Positions 41,368 through 50,362 of a DNA stretch of 54,307 nt are shown one piece after another. Both the position numbers and the translations under genes were made by a program. The DNA comes from Verrucomicrobiales bacterium (GTDB lineage Bacteria > Verrucomicrobiota > Verrucomicrobiia > Verrucomicrobiales > DEV007). Under the pieces are notes generated by a model that saw only the letters and a list, made by a program, of their open reading frames with translations, was not told where the DNA came from and ran no database searches. Position 1 is the first letter of the stretch; every line of letters begins with the position of its first letter. The stretch lies in contig JARGOZ010000020.1 of assembly GCA_029213025.1 (NCBI GenBank), positions 8,080-62,386 on the forward strand, read 5' to 3'.

Positions 41368-41470
41368 GGGCAGTGACCATGCGCGATGGCATTGAGAATG
41401 CAATATTCGATACGCGATCAATTCGACAAAGATCTTGAATGCAGCGCCCGGACGTGGAAAAAGAGCGTCG

Positions 41471-42400
41471 ATGTTCAGAGTTCAAAATATTGGCGAAAAT
41501 CGTTTATTGCAGTCAGTTCCTTCCTTCGTGTTTCCCGGAGCCCTGGCTGTGGTATTTTTGCTTTTCTCTTCGATTTACGCCGACGAAATCGTCAGGGAAC
41601 CTCTGGTGTTGCAAAAAGGCGGCACGCCGGAGAAGCCAGCCGTATTCGACGGTGAAGGTATGATTATCGATCTCGGGATCGACGTAACGTCACGCAGTTG
41701 GAAAAAGAACGGGGATGTCTGGACATCCGCCGAACCGATTCCGGAGCGTCCTCCCGCGACCGATGTGCAGCGCGCCGGTATGTTTATCGAAGAGGTGCCA
41801 CTCCGGGTAAAGCGGGACCATGCCGCGGAAAGAGCCGGCGGTGACGCTGATAAAGTCATCTACCTCGCGCCCGACAAGCTGGCACCGGGAGAAATGGGCT
41901 TCACCGCGGCCGGATGTCTCTACTTCCGCTGGCCTGCTTCGAAGCCGCCCGGCTCTGCCGCGATTATCCTGCCTCCGGAAAAGTTGACCAACTGTGTTTC
42001 GATCGCCTGTTCGCACATCATCGTTCGCAACATTACGGTCCGCCACGCAGCAAATGACGGATTTAATATTCATGGACATCGCACCGGGATTCGACTTGAA
42101 AATGTTAAGGCGCTTTCCAATGGCGATGAAGGCATCAGCGCCCATGAAACGGTACAAATGGATGTGTTCGATTCCGAGATCGCATGGAACGGTTCCGACG
42201 CAGGTGGTGTAGCCGATGTCAATGAAAGTGTCACCAGCTATACCAACTGCGTGCTCCATCACAACCTGGGGGCCGCTTTTTTCTTCGCCGGAAAATCGCA
42301 TCGGGTTACGAATTGCTTCATCCACCACCAGGCAAAAGATATGGATATCCGCGGTGAAACCCGGGTAGAGGAAACCGGCCTGGAATGGCGCCGGGAGTGA
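41471..42400 (+). CDS. Exported right-handed parallel beta-helix protein
   Basis: 309 residues from ATG 41471 (MFRVQNIGEN), with a signal peptide (about 15-37); an upstream in-frame ATG at 41435 gives a longer basic leader. Residues ~175-300 are pectate-lyase/NosD-type coils: SIACSHIIVRNITVRHAANDG, GIRLENVKALSNGDEGISAHE, VTNCFIHHQAKDMDI. The N-terminal part (FDGEGMIIDLGIDVTSRSW) is typical of exported beta-helix proteins of PVC bacteria thought to act on polysaccharides. Catalytic residues cannot be assigned. Shorter than many relatives, though the ending looks natural. Confidence 0.75.
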   Translation: MFRVQNIGENRLLQSVPSFVFPGALAVVFLLFSSIYADEIVREPLVLQKGGTPEKPAVFDGEGMIIDLGIDVTSRSWKKNGDVWTSAEPIPERPPATDVQRAGMFIEEVPLRVKRDHAAERAGGDADKVIYLAPDKLAPGEMGFTAAGCLYFRWPASKPPGSAAIILPPEKLTNCVSIACSHIIVRNITVRHAANDGFNIHGHRTGIRLENVKALSNGDEGISAHETVQMDVFDSEIAWNGSDAGGVADVNESVTSYTNCVLHHNLGAAFFFAGKSHRVTNCFIHHQAKDMDIRGETRVEETGLEWRRE

Positions 42401-42416
42401 GGGCGATAAAACGGCC

Positions 42417-42455
42417 ATGTAACAGGGTACAATCCCGGACCTAACAGGGTACAGT
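42417..42455. repeat. 22-bp-period intergenic repeat, site 5 (two reverse units)
   Basis: Units at 42417-42433 and 42439-42455, both in reverse orientation (core AACAGGGTACA), with spacer CCCGG. It starts 17 bases after the beta-helix gene stop. Confidence 0.9.
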
Positions 42456-42573
42456 TTATTGCGGAAGCCATTTTTCGCTTTTAAACCACGAAACAGTCTG
42501 GAGTGCCTGTTTCCCATCCGGTGAGGAATTTTTCGCTTTCTCTATCGGCTGGAATCTATAGAATCCCGTTTGT

Positions 42574-43107
42574 ATGATGATGAAATTTCTTTGCTGCGCT
42601 CTGGCTCCTCTTTGCCTTTTTCTTTCGACAGTTTCTGCGGAGGAAAAGAATGAATCCGATGAGATGAAGGTGCTCAACCGCTTCCTCGGAACATGGGATC
42701 ATGCCATCACGATTACTCCTCCGGGCGGGGCTGATGCGATTTATAACACGGTCTCCAAACGGGAGTGGTCGCTGGGCAAAACCTATCTGCGGTTTGAGGA
42801 AGTCAATATGGCGGAACCTGCCCACGATGAATTTCAGATGCTGCTGACTTTCGACGCCGATAAGAAACGTTACACCGGTGTGATCATGGACGGCACCAAT
42901 TCATCGACCGTTTCGGCTGAATGGGACGAGGCGAAGGCGGCCATGTCATTCACTGCAAAACACGGCAACGGCAATGAACTCCGCTACACGCTGCATTTTA
43001 CCGATGAGAACAGCGCGAAAGGGGAAGGGGCATTCTACGACCCGGAAGGTAATGTGATCGTGGGGATTCGCTGGAAGCAGACCCGAAGGGAAAAAGGTAT
43101 CGAGTAG
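42574..43107 (+). CDS. Exported DUF1579-like protein
   Basis: 177 residues; signal peptide about 1-22. The mature protein shows the DUF1579 pattern: MKVLNRFLGTWDHAITITPP, then KREWSLGKTYLRFEE, LLTFDADKKRYTGVIMDG, and a final strand IVGIRWKQTRRE. The fold is a lipocalin-like small barrel that could bind a hydrophobic ligand; no function is known. Isolated gene after repeat site 5. Confidence 0.7.
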   Translation: MMMKFLCCALAPLCLFLSTVSAEEKNESDEMKVLNRFLGTWDHAITITPPGGADAIYNTVSKREWSLGKTYLRFEEVNMAEPAHDEFQMLLTFDADKKRYTGVIMDGTNSSTVSAEWDEAKAAMSFTAKHGNGNELRYTLHFTDENSAKGEGAFYDPEGNVIVGIRWKQTRREKGIE

Positions 43108-43182
43108 GACAAAGGTCGAAAGCACTTTTGTGGCGTGTTGTCCCGGTATACATCCGTGCTCAATGTTCATTTTTTTGAACTG

Positions 43183-44007
43183 TCACGATTCAATTTCCCA
43201 GCCGACCGCGTCGACCAGCTGCTTCATCCGGTCATAACCGACCTTTGCGGTTTCCAGAGGATCTTTGTCCCACCATTCCTGACTGAAGATCTCGAGGCTG
43301 AGCCATTTGTCGTAGCCTTTGCTTTTTAATAAAGATAACTCCGACTTCAAATCGATGACACCGTCGCTGACCATGACGCGGTCGGGATCAAGCTGTTTGT
43401 AGCGCGGCAGATTGGGATTGGCGTCGTTGATGTGGTAATGCGAAATCCACTCCAGCGGGAGCTTTTCGATATCTTCCTGCGTAGTCTGATTATTCCAAGA
43501 ATGGAAGGCATCGAGAATGGTACACTTTTTCGGATGATCGACTTTTTCCAACACAGAAACGGTATCGGGAACATTGTTTAAGCTCGGTATAAAACTGAGA
43601 TATTCCAACACAGCGGTGATACCGGCGGCATCGCCAATTTCCAGTAGGTCCTGATAGCGCCCGTGCAGATCAGCAAAGCCCGCTTTCTCTATCGGCGGGG
43701 TGCAGACAACCAGCGGACATTTCAATCTTGCTGCCAGCTCAAAACGCCGCCTGGCTTCGTCGAGAGCGAGGTCGTACTCGCGGCCTTCGGTATCGCCCCA
43801 GCTTCGGATCGCTATGAAGCAGGGCACTTCCAGACCGTAGTCGGCGAGGGCTTTCTCTACATCCGAAATTTCGCCTCCGCGACCGACATGTTCATACAGT
43901 TCCACCGCCCACAGTTCGATTCCCTGGTAGCCGGCTTCGCCCGTCGCCCGGATTTTTTCCAGCAGCGGAGTCGGTTTGATTGTGGATGCATTCAGCGCCA
44001 GTTTCAT
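43183..44007 (-). CDS. Sugar phosphate isomerase/epimerase-like TIM-barrel protein
   Basis: 274 residues, cytoplasmic, of the xylose-isomerase-like TIM-barrel (AP endonuclease 2) superfamily. It shows ALNASTIKPTPLLEKI, GYQGIELWAVEL, LVVCTPPIEKAGF, and metal-type residues in VLEYLSF (Glu), ILDAFHSW (Asp/His), HYHINDAN and LSLEIFSQEWW. Size matches the family. Likely acts on a sugar or inositol derivative. It precedes the beta-propeller-like protein in a same-strand direction, 51 bases apart, and both may serve carbohydrate use. Confidence 0.85.
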   Translation of the reverse strand: MKLALNASTIKPTPLLEKIRATGEAGYQGIELWAVELYEHVGRGGEISDVEKALADYGLEVPCFIAIRSWGDTEGREYDLALDEARRRFELAARLKCPLVVCTPPIEKAGFADLHGRYQDLLEIGDAAGITAVLEYLSFIPSLNNVPDTVSVLEKVDHPKKCTILDAFHSWNNQTTQEDIEKLPLEWISHYHINDANPNLPRYKQLDPDRVMVSDGVIDLKSELSLLKSKGYDKWLSLEIFSQEWWDKDPLETAKVGYDRMKQLVDAVGWEIES

Positions 44008-44058
44008 ATCGTTCTTAATTGGTTCGTTGTAGAACAGGTTGCCTACTCTGTTCCATCA

Positions 44059-45168
44059 TCAGGCGAGGATTTTCTCTACTTCCGATTTCGGTAGAAAATT
44101 ACCGACCAAAGGTTGACTGAAATCTTTCTGGCTCTGTTGCCAGTTGGCGAAAATGCCGTCTTCTGTTATCGCGGTGGCGACATAGCGGGAACAGCCGGTT
44201 CCATAGGGAGAGATAAACAGAGGTTCCTCCACTGTGATGCTTTCTATAGCAGGCAATTCACTATCCAGACCTACGGCGACACCGCCAATTTCCTCACACG
44301 ACCATCCGCGGGGACGGGATACCGCCCCGGGGTTTTCATCGAGCTGGCGAAGGCATTCGGCGCTGTCGTAGAAGTAGAGCGAAACATCGGGAAGATCACT
44401 GAAGGCGCCGATTTTCGGAATTGCCAACCGTTCGGTAACCCGGGCGGCGGCAATGTCCCAGACCGGGCCGCGTCGCAGCATGTCAAAAGTGAGGTCTTCA
44501 TAGGTATGGCTTCCGGCTTTGCGGATTTTTGCCCCCGTGCCACTGCTCGACCAGGAGAAAGGGTGGGTGCAGTAACCGAGCATGAGATCCCCGTTGGCGA
44601 GATCCGCCACCCATGGGTCTTTGCAGTGCAGGCGCTCTATGGCATTTGCCTGGTTGGGGATGATTTCCTCGATATTGGCAGGCGACAGGTCCTCCACCCG
44701 GTCGGCGTGAATGCGATCAATACTCCAGACGCCGGTTCCTGCTTTCTGGAAGCCGGAGATCCGATCAGGGTAGGTGGTGTCTTTTTCCGTAGAGATAAAA
44801 AGTTCGATTCCGTCATTGGTGCGGTGCAGCGCGACACCTTCGATGGAGACCACTCCTACTCCGTTGCAGGCGAGGTCGTTTTTGGTGAAAGAGAGGATTT
44901 TCTCAAATTCGCTGTCCGGAGAGCTGCCGCGAAAAACGGCCAGTTCCAGACCACGTTCACCTGCGCCGACACCGGTTCGGGAGTCGCCGTAATTTCGATA
45001 GCGACCGCAAATCAGGATCGATCCATCGGCATCGACAACGATATTTCCGCCGCCGAACCAGAAGCCGGTGCTGCGGTCCTGAGGCTCCACCAATACCCGT
45101 GCTCTTTGCTGATCGACCAGCGCCGATGCGAGTTCCCGAAGTTTTCCGTGATGATCCGAATTCAACAT
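44059..45168 (-). CDS. Beta-propeller-like protein, possibly glycosidase-related
   Basis: 369 residues from ATG 45168 (MLNSDHHGKLREL); a GTG at 45246 directly after the upstream stop would add 26 unconserved-looking residues. The repeated strand patterns (FWFGGGNIVVDADGSILICGRYRN, GVGVVSIEGVALHRTNDGIELFIS, KDPWVADLANGDLMLGYC) resemble five-bladed propellers of GH43/GH32/GH130-type or sialidase-like proteins. No signal peptide. The acidic residues in GNIVVDADG and DPWV are candidates for an active site, but I cannot name an activity. Confidence 0.55.
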   Translation of the reverse strand: MLNSDHHGKLRELASALVDQQRARVLVEPQDRSTGFWFGGGNIVVDADGSILICGRYRNYGDSRTGVGAGERGLELAVFRGSSPDSEFEKILSFTKNDLACNGVGVVSIEGVALHRTNDGIELFISTEKDTTYPDRISGFQKAGTGVWSIDRIHADRVEDLSPANIEEIIPNQANAIERLHCKDPWVADLANGDLMLGYCTHPFSWSSSGTGAKIRKAGSHTYEDLTFDMLRRGPVWDIAAARVTERLAIPKIGAFSDLPDVSLYFYDSAECLRQLDENPGAVSRPRGWSCEEIGGVAVGLDSELPAIESITVEEPLFISPYGTGCSRYVATAITEDGIFANWQQSQKDFSQPLVGNFLPKSEVEKILA

Positions 45169-45246
45169 GCCGGTACTTTTAGCGGAGAGGTTGTCGCGGG
45201 CAAGTGAAGAAAGACGGCCCCGCCCGCCTTTGATTCGATGATTCAC

Positions 45247-46047
45247 TCACTTCACCTGCGTCCTCGCCTGGCTCCATTTCCCGCTGTCATCACAGGTCCA
45301 GGTGGTGAAGCCTTTTCCGTCGATGACGATGTATTTGGTTCCGGGGACGTTGTCATAGATGTTCTGCAGATTCGGGCAGGTCTGAGCCTCTTCAAAGCCG
45401 TCCTGTTTGGCGAAGCCGACAAAGATCACTTTAATTTCGGAGGCGTCGACCGTGACCGGGGTATCCATGGTGAGGCGTTCCTCGTTTTCCAGAGGTATAT
45501 GGGCCAGCGGCGGAACCGGCTGTTTCAGTTGCAGCGGGAGATGCTCCGGCCCGAGTGTCCAGTCTGTAATCACCGGTTCGGCCTTTTCAAACAGCCCGCT
45601 GTATTTCCGCAGTCCCTCGATCTGCCAGTTTTCGTTGAGCTTGAGCCCAAGCGGACCCTGAAAGTCTTTATGATAGATCAGTGCCACGACGCCGTTTGTC
45701 TGCGTGTAAACTTCCTGGTCATCGCTTTCGAGGCGGAAAAGCGGGCGTTCCAGAGCAGTATATCGCCAGTAGGCTTTGGTGAGCGCAGCCTGAAAACCGG
45801 AATCGATGCCGTCCATTTTGAGTTTGGTGTAACCGAGATTCCCGTCGACCATGAATTTTCCGTCGAACCGGGAGTATTCAAAACCGAAGTTTTTGCCTTT
45901 ATTTTCGGTCCATTGATCGATGACCTTGCGTGTGACCGATACAGAAAAAAACGAGTCGCCGGGGAGGAAATGATTATTGTGTGCCATGGCCGGCGATTGG
46001 CAAAGAGCAGCGAGGACCGGCACAGCGAGGATCGGTAGGATTTTCAT
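45247..46047 (-). CDS. Exported protein of unknown function
   Basis: 266 residues; signal peptide 1-22 (cleavage after SPAMA). The mature part has NNHFLPGDSFFSVSVTRKVID, NFGFEYSRFDGKFMVDGNLGY, and a C-terminal domain KYIVIDGKGFTTWTCDDSGKW. Three cysteines in the mature region could form a disulfide. It reads as mixed alpha/beta, without a recognisable family. It lies directly before the propeller gene on the same strand. Confidence 0.65.
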   Translation of the reverse strand: MKILPILAVPVLAALCQSPAMAHNNHFLPGDSFFSVSVTRKVIDQWTENKGKNFGFEYSRFDGKFMVDGNLGYTKLKMDGIDSGFQAALTKAYWRYTALERPLFRLESDDQEVYTQTNGVVALIYHKDFQGPLGLKLNENWQIEGLRKYSGLFEKAEPVITDWTLGPEHLPLQLKQPVPPLAHIPLENEERLTMDTPVTVDASEIKVIFVGFAKQDGFEEAQTCPNLQNIYDNVPGTKYIVIDGKGFTTWTCDDSGKWSQARTQVK

Positions 46048-46173
46048 GATGGTGATAAATGTAAAACGGACACGTGGCCGAATATATGGGAAAAACTTCT
46101 CTTTATGCTTCCGCGGCAGGGAGCCAAAGCCTTTCAGGCTGAATTATTTGGATTTGTGCTATGGTGGCGAAAA

Positions 46174-46860
46174 ATGGACTTTGATGACGACGCGAAACAC
46201 GTGATGAAAGGGCATCAGCAGGGGCGGAGTTTTGGCGAACGACTGTTTTTCCTCGCCCTGACTTACGGGCTAACCACTGTCGTAGGCGGCTTTCTCGCGT
46301 TCTTCTTTCAGGAAAAATCCCGGGTCAACGAACGCCAGTCGGCTATGTTTACCTCACAGAAAGAGGAGGCGATGTCACTCTACCGCGAAGTCACCGGTCT
46401 GATGGGGGAGCGCTCCTATCTCATGCTGCGCATCTATTTCGGCTCGGGTGACAACCCTTTTCCCGATGACTACGAAGATCGATGGGATGCCTACGTGGAT
46501 ATTCTTCATAAGTGGAACAGCTCCCGATTCACCCGCCGGGCGATGATTGAAGCCTATTTCGGCAAACCGTTCTGGGATTTGGAGCGGGAAATTCACTACC
46601 AGTTCCGCGATGTGGGGAAATTACTGGAAAAAGGCAAGGTCGAAGGACAATTTCCACCGACTCTCCTCAAGGAAATCGATTCGGGAATGGACGATGTCAC
46701 AACCCTGATCAAAAAATACAATTCCGATTCGCTGCAGGCGATTCTCAGCGGGGAAATCGGTGCTTTTCGGACAAAATCCACGCCAAAAGCCGACGAAACG
46801 GAATCCGCCGAACCCGCGACACAGCTTGAAATACACGAAAAAACTTCCAAATCCGGTTGA
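46174..46860 (+). CDS. Single-pass membrane protein with helical extracytoplasmic or cytosolic domain
   Basis: 228 residues from ATG 46174 (MDFDDDAKHVMKG). One transmembrane helix (about 25-44, FFLALTYGLTTVVGGFLAFFF), followed by a long helical domain (EEAMSLYREVTGLMGERSYLMLRIY, RDVGKLLEKGKVEGQFPPTLLKEI) and a Glu/Ser/Lys-rich tail. No motif known. Divergent from the 45247 gene with a 126-base gap. Confidence 0.6.
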   Translation: MDFDDDAKHVMKGHQQGRSFGERLFFLALTYGLTTVVGGFLAFFFQEKSRVNERQSAMFTSQKEEAMSLYREVTGLMGERSYLMLRIYFGSGDNPFPDDYEDRWDAYVDILHKWNSSRFTRRAMIEAYFGKPFWDLEREIHYQFRDVGKLLEKGKVEGQFPPTLLKEIDSGMDDVTTLIKKYNSDSLQAILSGEIGAFRTKSTPKADETESAEPATQLEIHEKTSKSG

Positions 46861-46891
46861 ATTAGTTAAGATATGTTAAACAATTCAAAAA

Positions 46892-48166
46892 GTGAGTCAT
46901 GGAAGCGAAAATTTTCCTCTTTTGGCAAAGCCTCCTTGTCCGGATAAGAATGGACAGGGTCGCGAAGGAAAATTTTCGCTAAAAGGGAAATGGCTCCTTT
47001 TCGTTCTCGGGCTCCTGCCGGTGTCCTGCAATACGATTTCCGAATGCCTGCCGCTTTCGGCTTCAGTGCCTGCGAAAACCGGAGCCTGCTGCCCGGCCGG
47101 TTGTGACTGGTGGACTGTTTTTCGCGATCCCGGGTTGAACCGGCTCATGGCGCAGATGAAAATGGGCAACTACCAGTTTCAAAGCATAGCGGCAGACTGG
47201 CAGGCGGACCATCGGCAGAGATTAAAATACGCTGTGGGCGGAGAGGAAGCGGAAATCATTCTCGGCGAGGAGATGGGAAAACTTCGCCTGGCGCTCAGCT
47301 CTCAACTGGCTCAGCAATATTTTTCTCTTCGCTTTATCGACGAAGAAAAGCGCATTCTCCACGAAGGTCTCGCCACCTGGGAGGATAACCTGCGTCTCGC
47401 TACGGAGCGATATGATACCGGAATAACCAGTGAGTTTGATGTAGAGAAAGCGACAATCGATGTTGCTTCGACGAAGGCGGATTTGTCGCGAATGAATATG
47501 CCGCGTGATCAGTTGGAAAATGCGATTGCCCTGCTGGTTGGTTGTGATCCGGAGTCATTTCAGATTCCGGTGCGGAGTATAGAAAGCCGAATGCCGGTTT
47601 TGCGATGCGAAGTTCCGTTTTCTATACTTGGGAACCGTCCTGATGTCGCGGCTGCGGTAGTTCGTCTGCAGACCGCGAATTGCAAAGCCGGGCTCGAATA
47701 TAGGGACTACTTTCCCTGCGGCAGTTTTATCAGTTGCGGAAACTCCTCGAAAATGAACAGCTCGGGATTCCAGAAGTGGAGTTGTGAAAATTTCGCTTTG
47801 TGCTCCGATTCCACCATCCACGAAAAGCGGAAAAACGCTCAGCGGAAAGCCCTCGTGGACTATCAGAAGGCCATGGTGGAAGCATTTCGAGAAGTGGGCG
47901 ATGCGCTCGCTGAGCTGGAATCTCTTGGTTCAGAAAAGGTAGCTCAGGAAACGCTCATCCGGGCCGCAAGGCAAACCGAATCCCTGATCAAAGAGCAGTA
48001 TGAAGAAGGTGTAGTCAGTTTTTCCGACGTAGCCGAATCGTCGCGCGGGAGAATGGCAGCTCAGCGGAGGCTGGTGCAAATTCGCAGCAAGCAGTATGTA
48101 GCAATGGTGAAGCTGATCACTGCGCTCGGTGGCAAATGTGCCGACCAGTATTTCGCCGCAGAGTAA
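46892..48166 (+). CDS. NodT/TolC-like outer-membrane efflux lipoprotein, shortened
   Basis: 424 residues from GTG 46892. The first ~30 residues derive from an inverted repeat and lack sense; the native lipoprotein signal is KGKWLLFVLGLLPVSC (Cys about 46). Family blocks: DWWTVFRDPGLNRLM, LSSQLAQQYFSLRFIDEEKRIL, LATERYDTGITSEFDVEKA, LGNRPDVAAAVVRLQTANCK, DYQKAMVEAFREVGDALAELESL and YEEGVVSFSDV. Regions usually holding the beta-barrel strands are missing or short, so it is ~50 residues below normal size with unusual cysteines. No RND pump or adaptor gene is adjacent. Perhaps an inactive or reassigned paralogue. Confidence 0.65.
   Translation: MSHGSENFPLLAKPPCPDKNGQGREGKFSLKGKWLLFVLGLLPVSCNTISECLPLSASVPAKTGACCPAGCDWWTVFRDPGLNRLMAQMKMGNYQFQSIAADWQADHRQRLKYAVGGEEAEIILGEEMGKLRLALSSQLAQQYFSLRFIDEEKRILHEGLATWEDNLRLATERYDTGITSEFDVEKATIDVASTKADLSRMNMPRDQLENAIALLVGCDPESFQIPVRSIESRMPVLRCEVPFSILGNRPDVAAAVVRLQTANCKAGLEYRDYFPCGSFISCGNSSKMNSSGFQKWSCENFALCSDSTIHEKRKNAQRKALVDYQKAMVEAFREVGDALAELESLGSEKVAQETLIRAARQTESLIKEQYEEGVVSFSDVAESSRGRMAAQRRLVQIRSKQYVAMVKLITALGGKCADQYFAAE
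46904..46980. repeat. Inverted repeat at the 5' end of the NodT-like gene
   Basis: AGCGAAAATTTTCCT (46904-46918) is the exact reverse complement of 46966-46980. Inside, TTGTCC and GGACAG give a second short inverted pair. The 77-bp unit looks like a small palindromic element inserted at the gene start. Confidence 0.85.
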
Positions 48167-48238
48167 ATGCAGCGTTTTCACTGAACTTTCACCGGTATTT
48201 CAAATTCCCTTCACTCAGGTAGTGGATATTCCCGGTAA

Positions 48239-48754
48239 ATGAAAAATCCACTTTTCCTATACCGCTTCATTATTGCCTTCGTGATTTTCGGTCTCGTTGT
48301 GAGTGGGCTGACGGCCTTTCCACTTCGTACGGAACTACAGATTTTGTCGAATCTTTTGGTCGGTGCAGGGGGCGATTTTACCCCGGCCAATCACAGTGGT
48401 CTGACTTATTGGATTTTAACAGTCAGGGAAGGCCTGGAGCATACTTACGACCACTATCCCTTCATCGCCTACGGAACGGACTGGCTGGCCTTTGGTCACA
48501 TCGTGATCGCTATGTTTTTTTTACTTCCGTTCCGGGAGCCGGTTCGGTACGCAGGCGTCCTGTGGGTGGGCGTTGCCGCCTGTATACTTGTAGTTCCGCT
48601 GGCAGCGATCTGCGGGCCGGTGCGGGGTATACCGTCTTACTGGCAGTTGATTGATATGTCCTTTGGACTGGGTTGTGTGATCCCTTTGATTATTGCGGTG
48701 CGACTTACCCGCCGAATCGAATCTGAAGGTGTGGAAGGGGCAGCAAAAGTGTGA
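48239..48754 (+). CDS. Membrane protein of unknown function
   Basis: 171 residues with four hydrophobic helices: FIIAFVIFGLVVSGLTAF (about 10-28), HIVIAMFFLLPF (about 85-98), YAGVLWVGVAACILVVPLAAI (104-124) and FGLGCVIPLIIAVRL (142-156). A periplasmic-side loop has TVREGLEHTYDHYPF. No family is recognised. The first base of repeat site 6 is the last base of its stop codon. Confidence 0.65.
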   Translation: MKNPLFLYRFIIAFVIFGLVVSGLTAFPLRTELQILSNLLVGAGGDFTPANHSGLTYWILTVREGLEHTYDHYPFIAYGTDWLAFGHIVIAMFFLLPFREPVRYAGVLWVGVAACILVVPLAAICGPVRGIPSYWQLIDMSFGLGCVIPLIIAVRLTRRIESEGVEGAAKV

Positions 48755-48792
48755 TTGTACCCTGTTAGGTCGCCGACTGTACCCTGTTGAAT
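48754..48792. repeat. 22-bp-period intergenic repeat, site 6 (two direct units)
   Basis: ATTGTACCCTGTTAGGT (48754-48770), spacer CGCCG, ACTGTACCCTGTTGAAT (48776-48792). It starts inside the preceding stop codon. Confidence 0.92.
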
Positions 48793-48908
48793 CCCTTTGG
48801 AATAGGTGATTTGTCAGACCTTGCAGGCCTCTTCGGGGTTGAAGTTTCACTTTCCTTCGGGGGAATTTTTGTATAAGCAGAGAGTGCGAATCGAATTCTT
48901 CTTTTGTC

Positions 48909-50153
48909 ATGAAAATTTTCACTGCTGCTGTTTGTTTGGGATGTATTTGGATCGGGACGAATTTGTCCTCCGCCGGGGACTGGTTGATGTGGCGCGGGCC
49001 CAATGGCAACGGGATCGCCGATCCGGATCAGGACCCGCCGATGAAGCTCGATAAACCGAAATGGTCGGTCGATATGCAGGGCCGCAGCCACGGCTCGATC
49101 GTCGTCAAAGGGGATCAAATCTTTTTCAACAGCGCTCTCGTCAACGAAAAGGTGCAGGACGCTGAGGTGACCGGCCAGTATACGGTTTGTCTGGATCGCA
49201 ACACCGGCGAAGTGATCTGGGCCTCGGAACTGTTCAGCGACGGACTCGACCAGAAGCTAAACAAAAAGGCTACCTGGGCGTCGACGACCCCGGCGCTGGA
49301 TGATCAACACATCTATGTCAATTTTCTTAACGGGACTACCGTTTCCACCACGGCGCTGGACTATGAAGGTCACCTCGTCTGGCAGACGGATCTCTGCGAG
49401 TACAAGGTTCACCAGGGCTACGGTTCCTCGCCGACTTTTTACAAAGACCTCGTCATCGTCGCAGCGGACAACAAACTGGGTGGTGTCATTTGCGGGATGG
49501 ATCGCAAGACCGGTGATCATATCTGGATCGATGAACGGGCCAAAGAACCAAACTATCCTTCGCCGACTGTAGTAAACATCGGCGGAAAGGATCAGGTGAT
49601 TATGACCGGCACCGGAAAAGTGACCAGCTACAATCCGGAAACCGGGGCGAAATACTGGGAAACCGATGGCTCCACTACCGAATGTGTCACTACAGCAGTC
49701 ACAGACGGCAAGCATATCTTTACCAGCGGCGGGTATCCGAAAAACCACGTCTCCGCCATACTGGCTGACGGTTCCGGAAAGGTCGCCTGGCAGCTGCCGA
49801 ACCGGGTCTATGTGCCCTCTATGTTTGTGAAAGACGGTTGCCTTTTTGCGGTGATGGACGCCGGAGTCGCGGTGTGCTGGGATTGCGCGACCGGTGAGGA
49901 AAAGTGGAAAGCCCGGCTCGGGGGAAATTTCAGCGCCTCGCCCGTCGCCGTCGATGACAGGGTGTATGCTATCAACGAATCCGGCACGATGTATGTGTAC
50001 CTGGCTGATCCGGAAAAATTTCAGCTACTCGCCGAAAGCAAGGTCGCGGACGAAGCCTACGCGACACCCACGATCTGTGGCGGCCAGATTTTTCTGCGCG
50101 TCGCGTTTTACGAAGGCGAGACCCGGAAAGAGAAAATTGTCTGTTACGAATAA
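48909..50153 (+). CDS. Exported PQQ-like beta-propeller protein
   Basis: 414 residues; signal peptide about 1-22. Multiple WxxxL/AxDxxTGExxW-type blades: CLDRNTGEVIWASEL, ALDYEGHLVWQTDL, GMDRKTGDHIWIDER, YNPETGAKYWETDG, CWDCATGEEKWKARL. The start DWLMWRGPNGNG is typical of exported PQQ-like propellers of PVC bacteria. No dehydrogenase residues or cytochrome domain are seen, so a binding or scaffolding role is more likely than PQQ catalysis. Confidence 0.88.
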   Translation: MKIFTAAVCLGCIWIGTNLSSAGDWLMWRGPNGNGIADPDQDPPMKLDKPKWSVDMQGRSHGSIVVKGDQIFFNSALVNEKVQDAEVTGQYTVCLDRNTGEVIWASELFSDGLDQKLNKKATWASTTPALDDQHIYVNFLNGTTVSTTALDYEGHLVWQTDLCEYKVHQGYGSSPTFYKDLVIVAADNKLGGVICGMDRKTGDHIWIDERAKEPNYPSPTVVNIGGKDQVIMTGTGKVTSYNPETGAKYWETDGSTTECVTTAVTDGKHIFTSGGYPKNHVSAILADGSGKVAWQLPNRVYVPSMFVKDGCLFAVMDAGVAVCWDCATGEEKWKARLGGNFSASPVAVDDRVYAINESGTMYVYLADPEKFQLLAESKVADEAYATPTICGGQIFLRVAFYEGETRKEKIVCYE

Positions 50154-50229
50154 TCGTGTGGAGACGGATAGTTAAGGTATGTTTGAATTATGGTTTAATT
50201 AACTGACAAAGGAAAAATTGGGTTTACTT

Positions 50230-50258
50230 TTGACAGGTCGTTGAATTTTTATTAATAA
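50230..50258 (+). promoter_or_regulatory. Sigma-70 type promoter for the CxxCH lipoprotein gene
   Basis: TTGACA at 50230-50235 and TAATAA at 50253-50258 are separated by exactly 17 bases in an AT-rich stretch, giving a leader of roughly 100 bases before ATG 50363. Confidence 0.65.
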
Positions 50259-50362
50259 AAATAATGTAAGCTGCTGAAATGCAGGAAGAAACCAACCCGG
50301 AGCCCTTTCGAATTTAACGGGTGGAAAGTTCACAGTTACCAACCTTTCAAAGCTCCAAAAAA

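Noticed and set aside
44113..45207. 364-codon frame opposite the propeller-like gene
   Set aside because: The minus-strand product has propeller-like strand patterns and sits in a same-strand gene row; the plus-strand translation has no recognisable feature.
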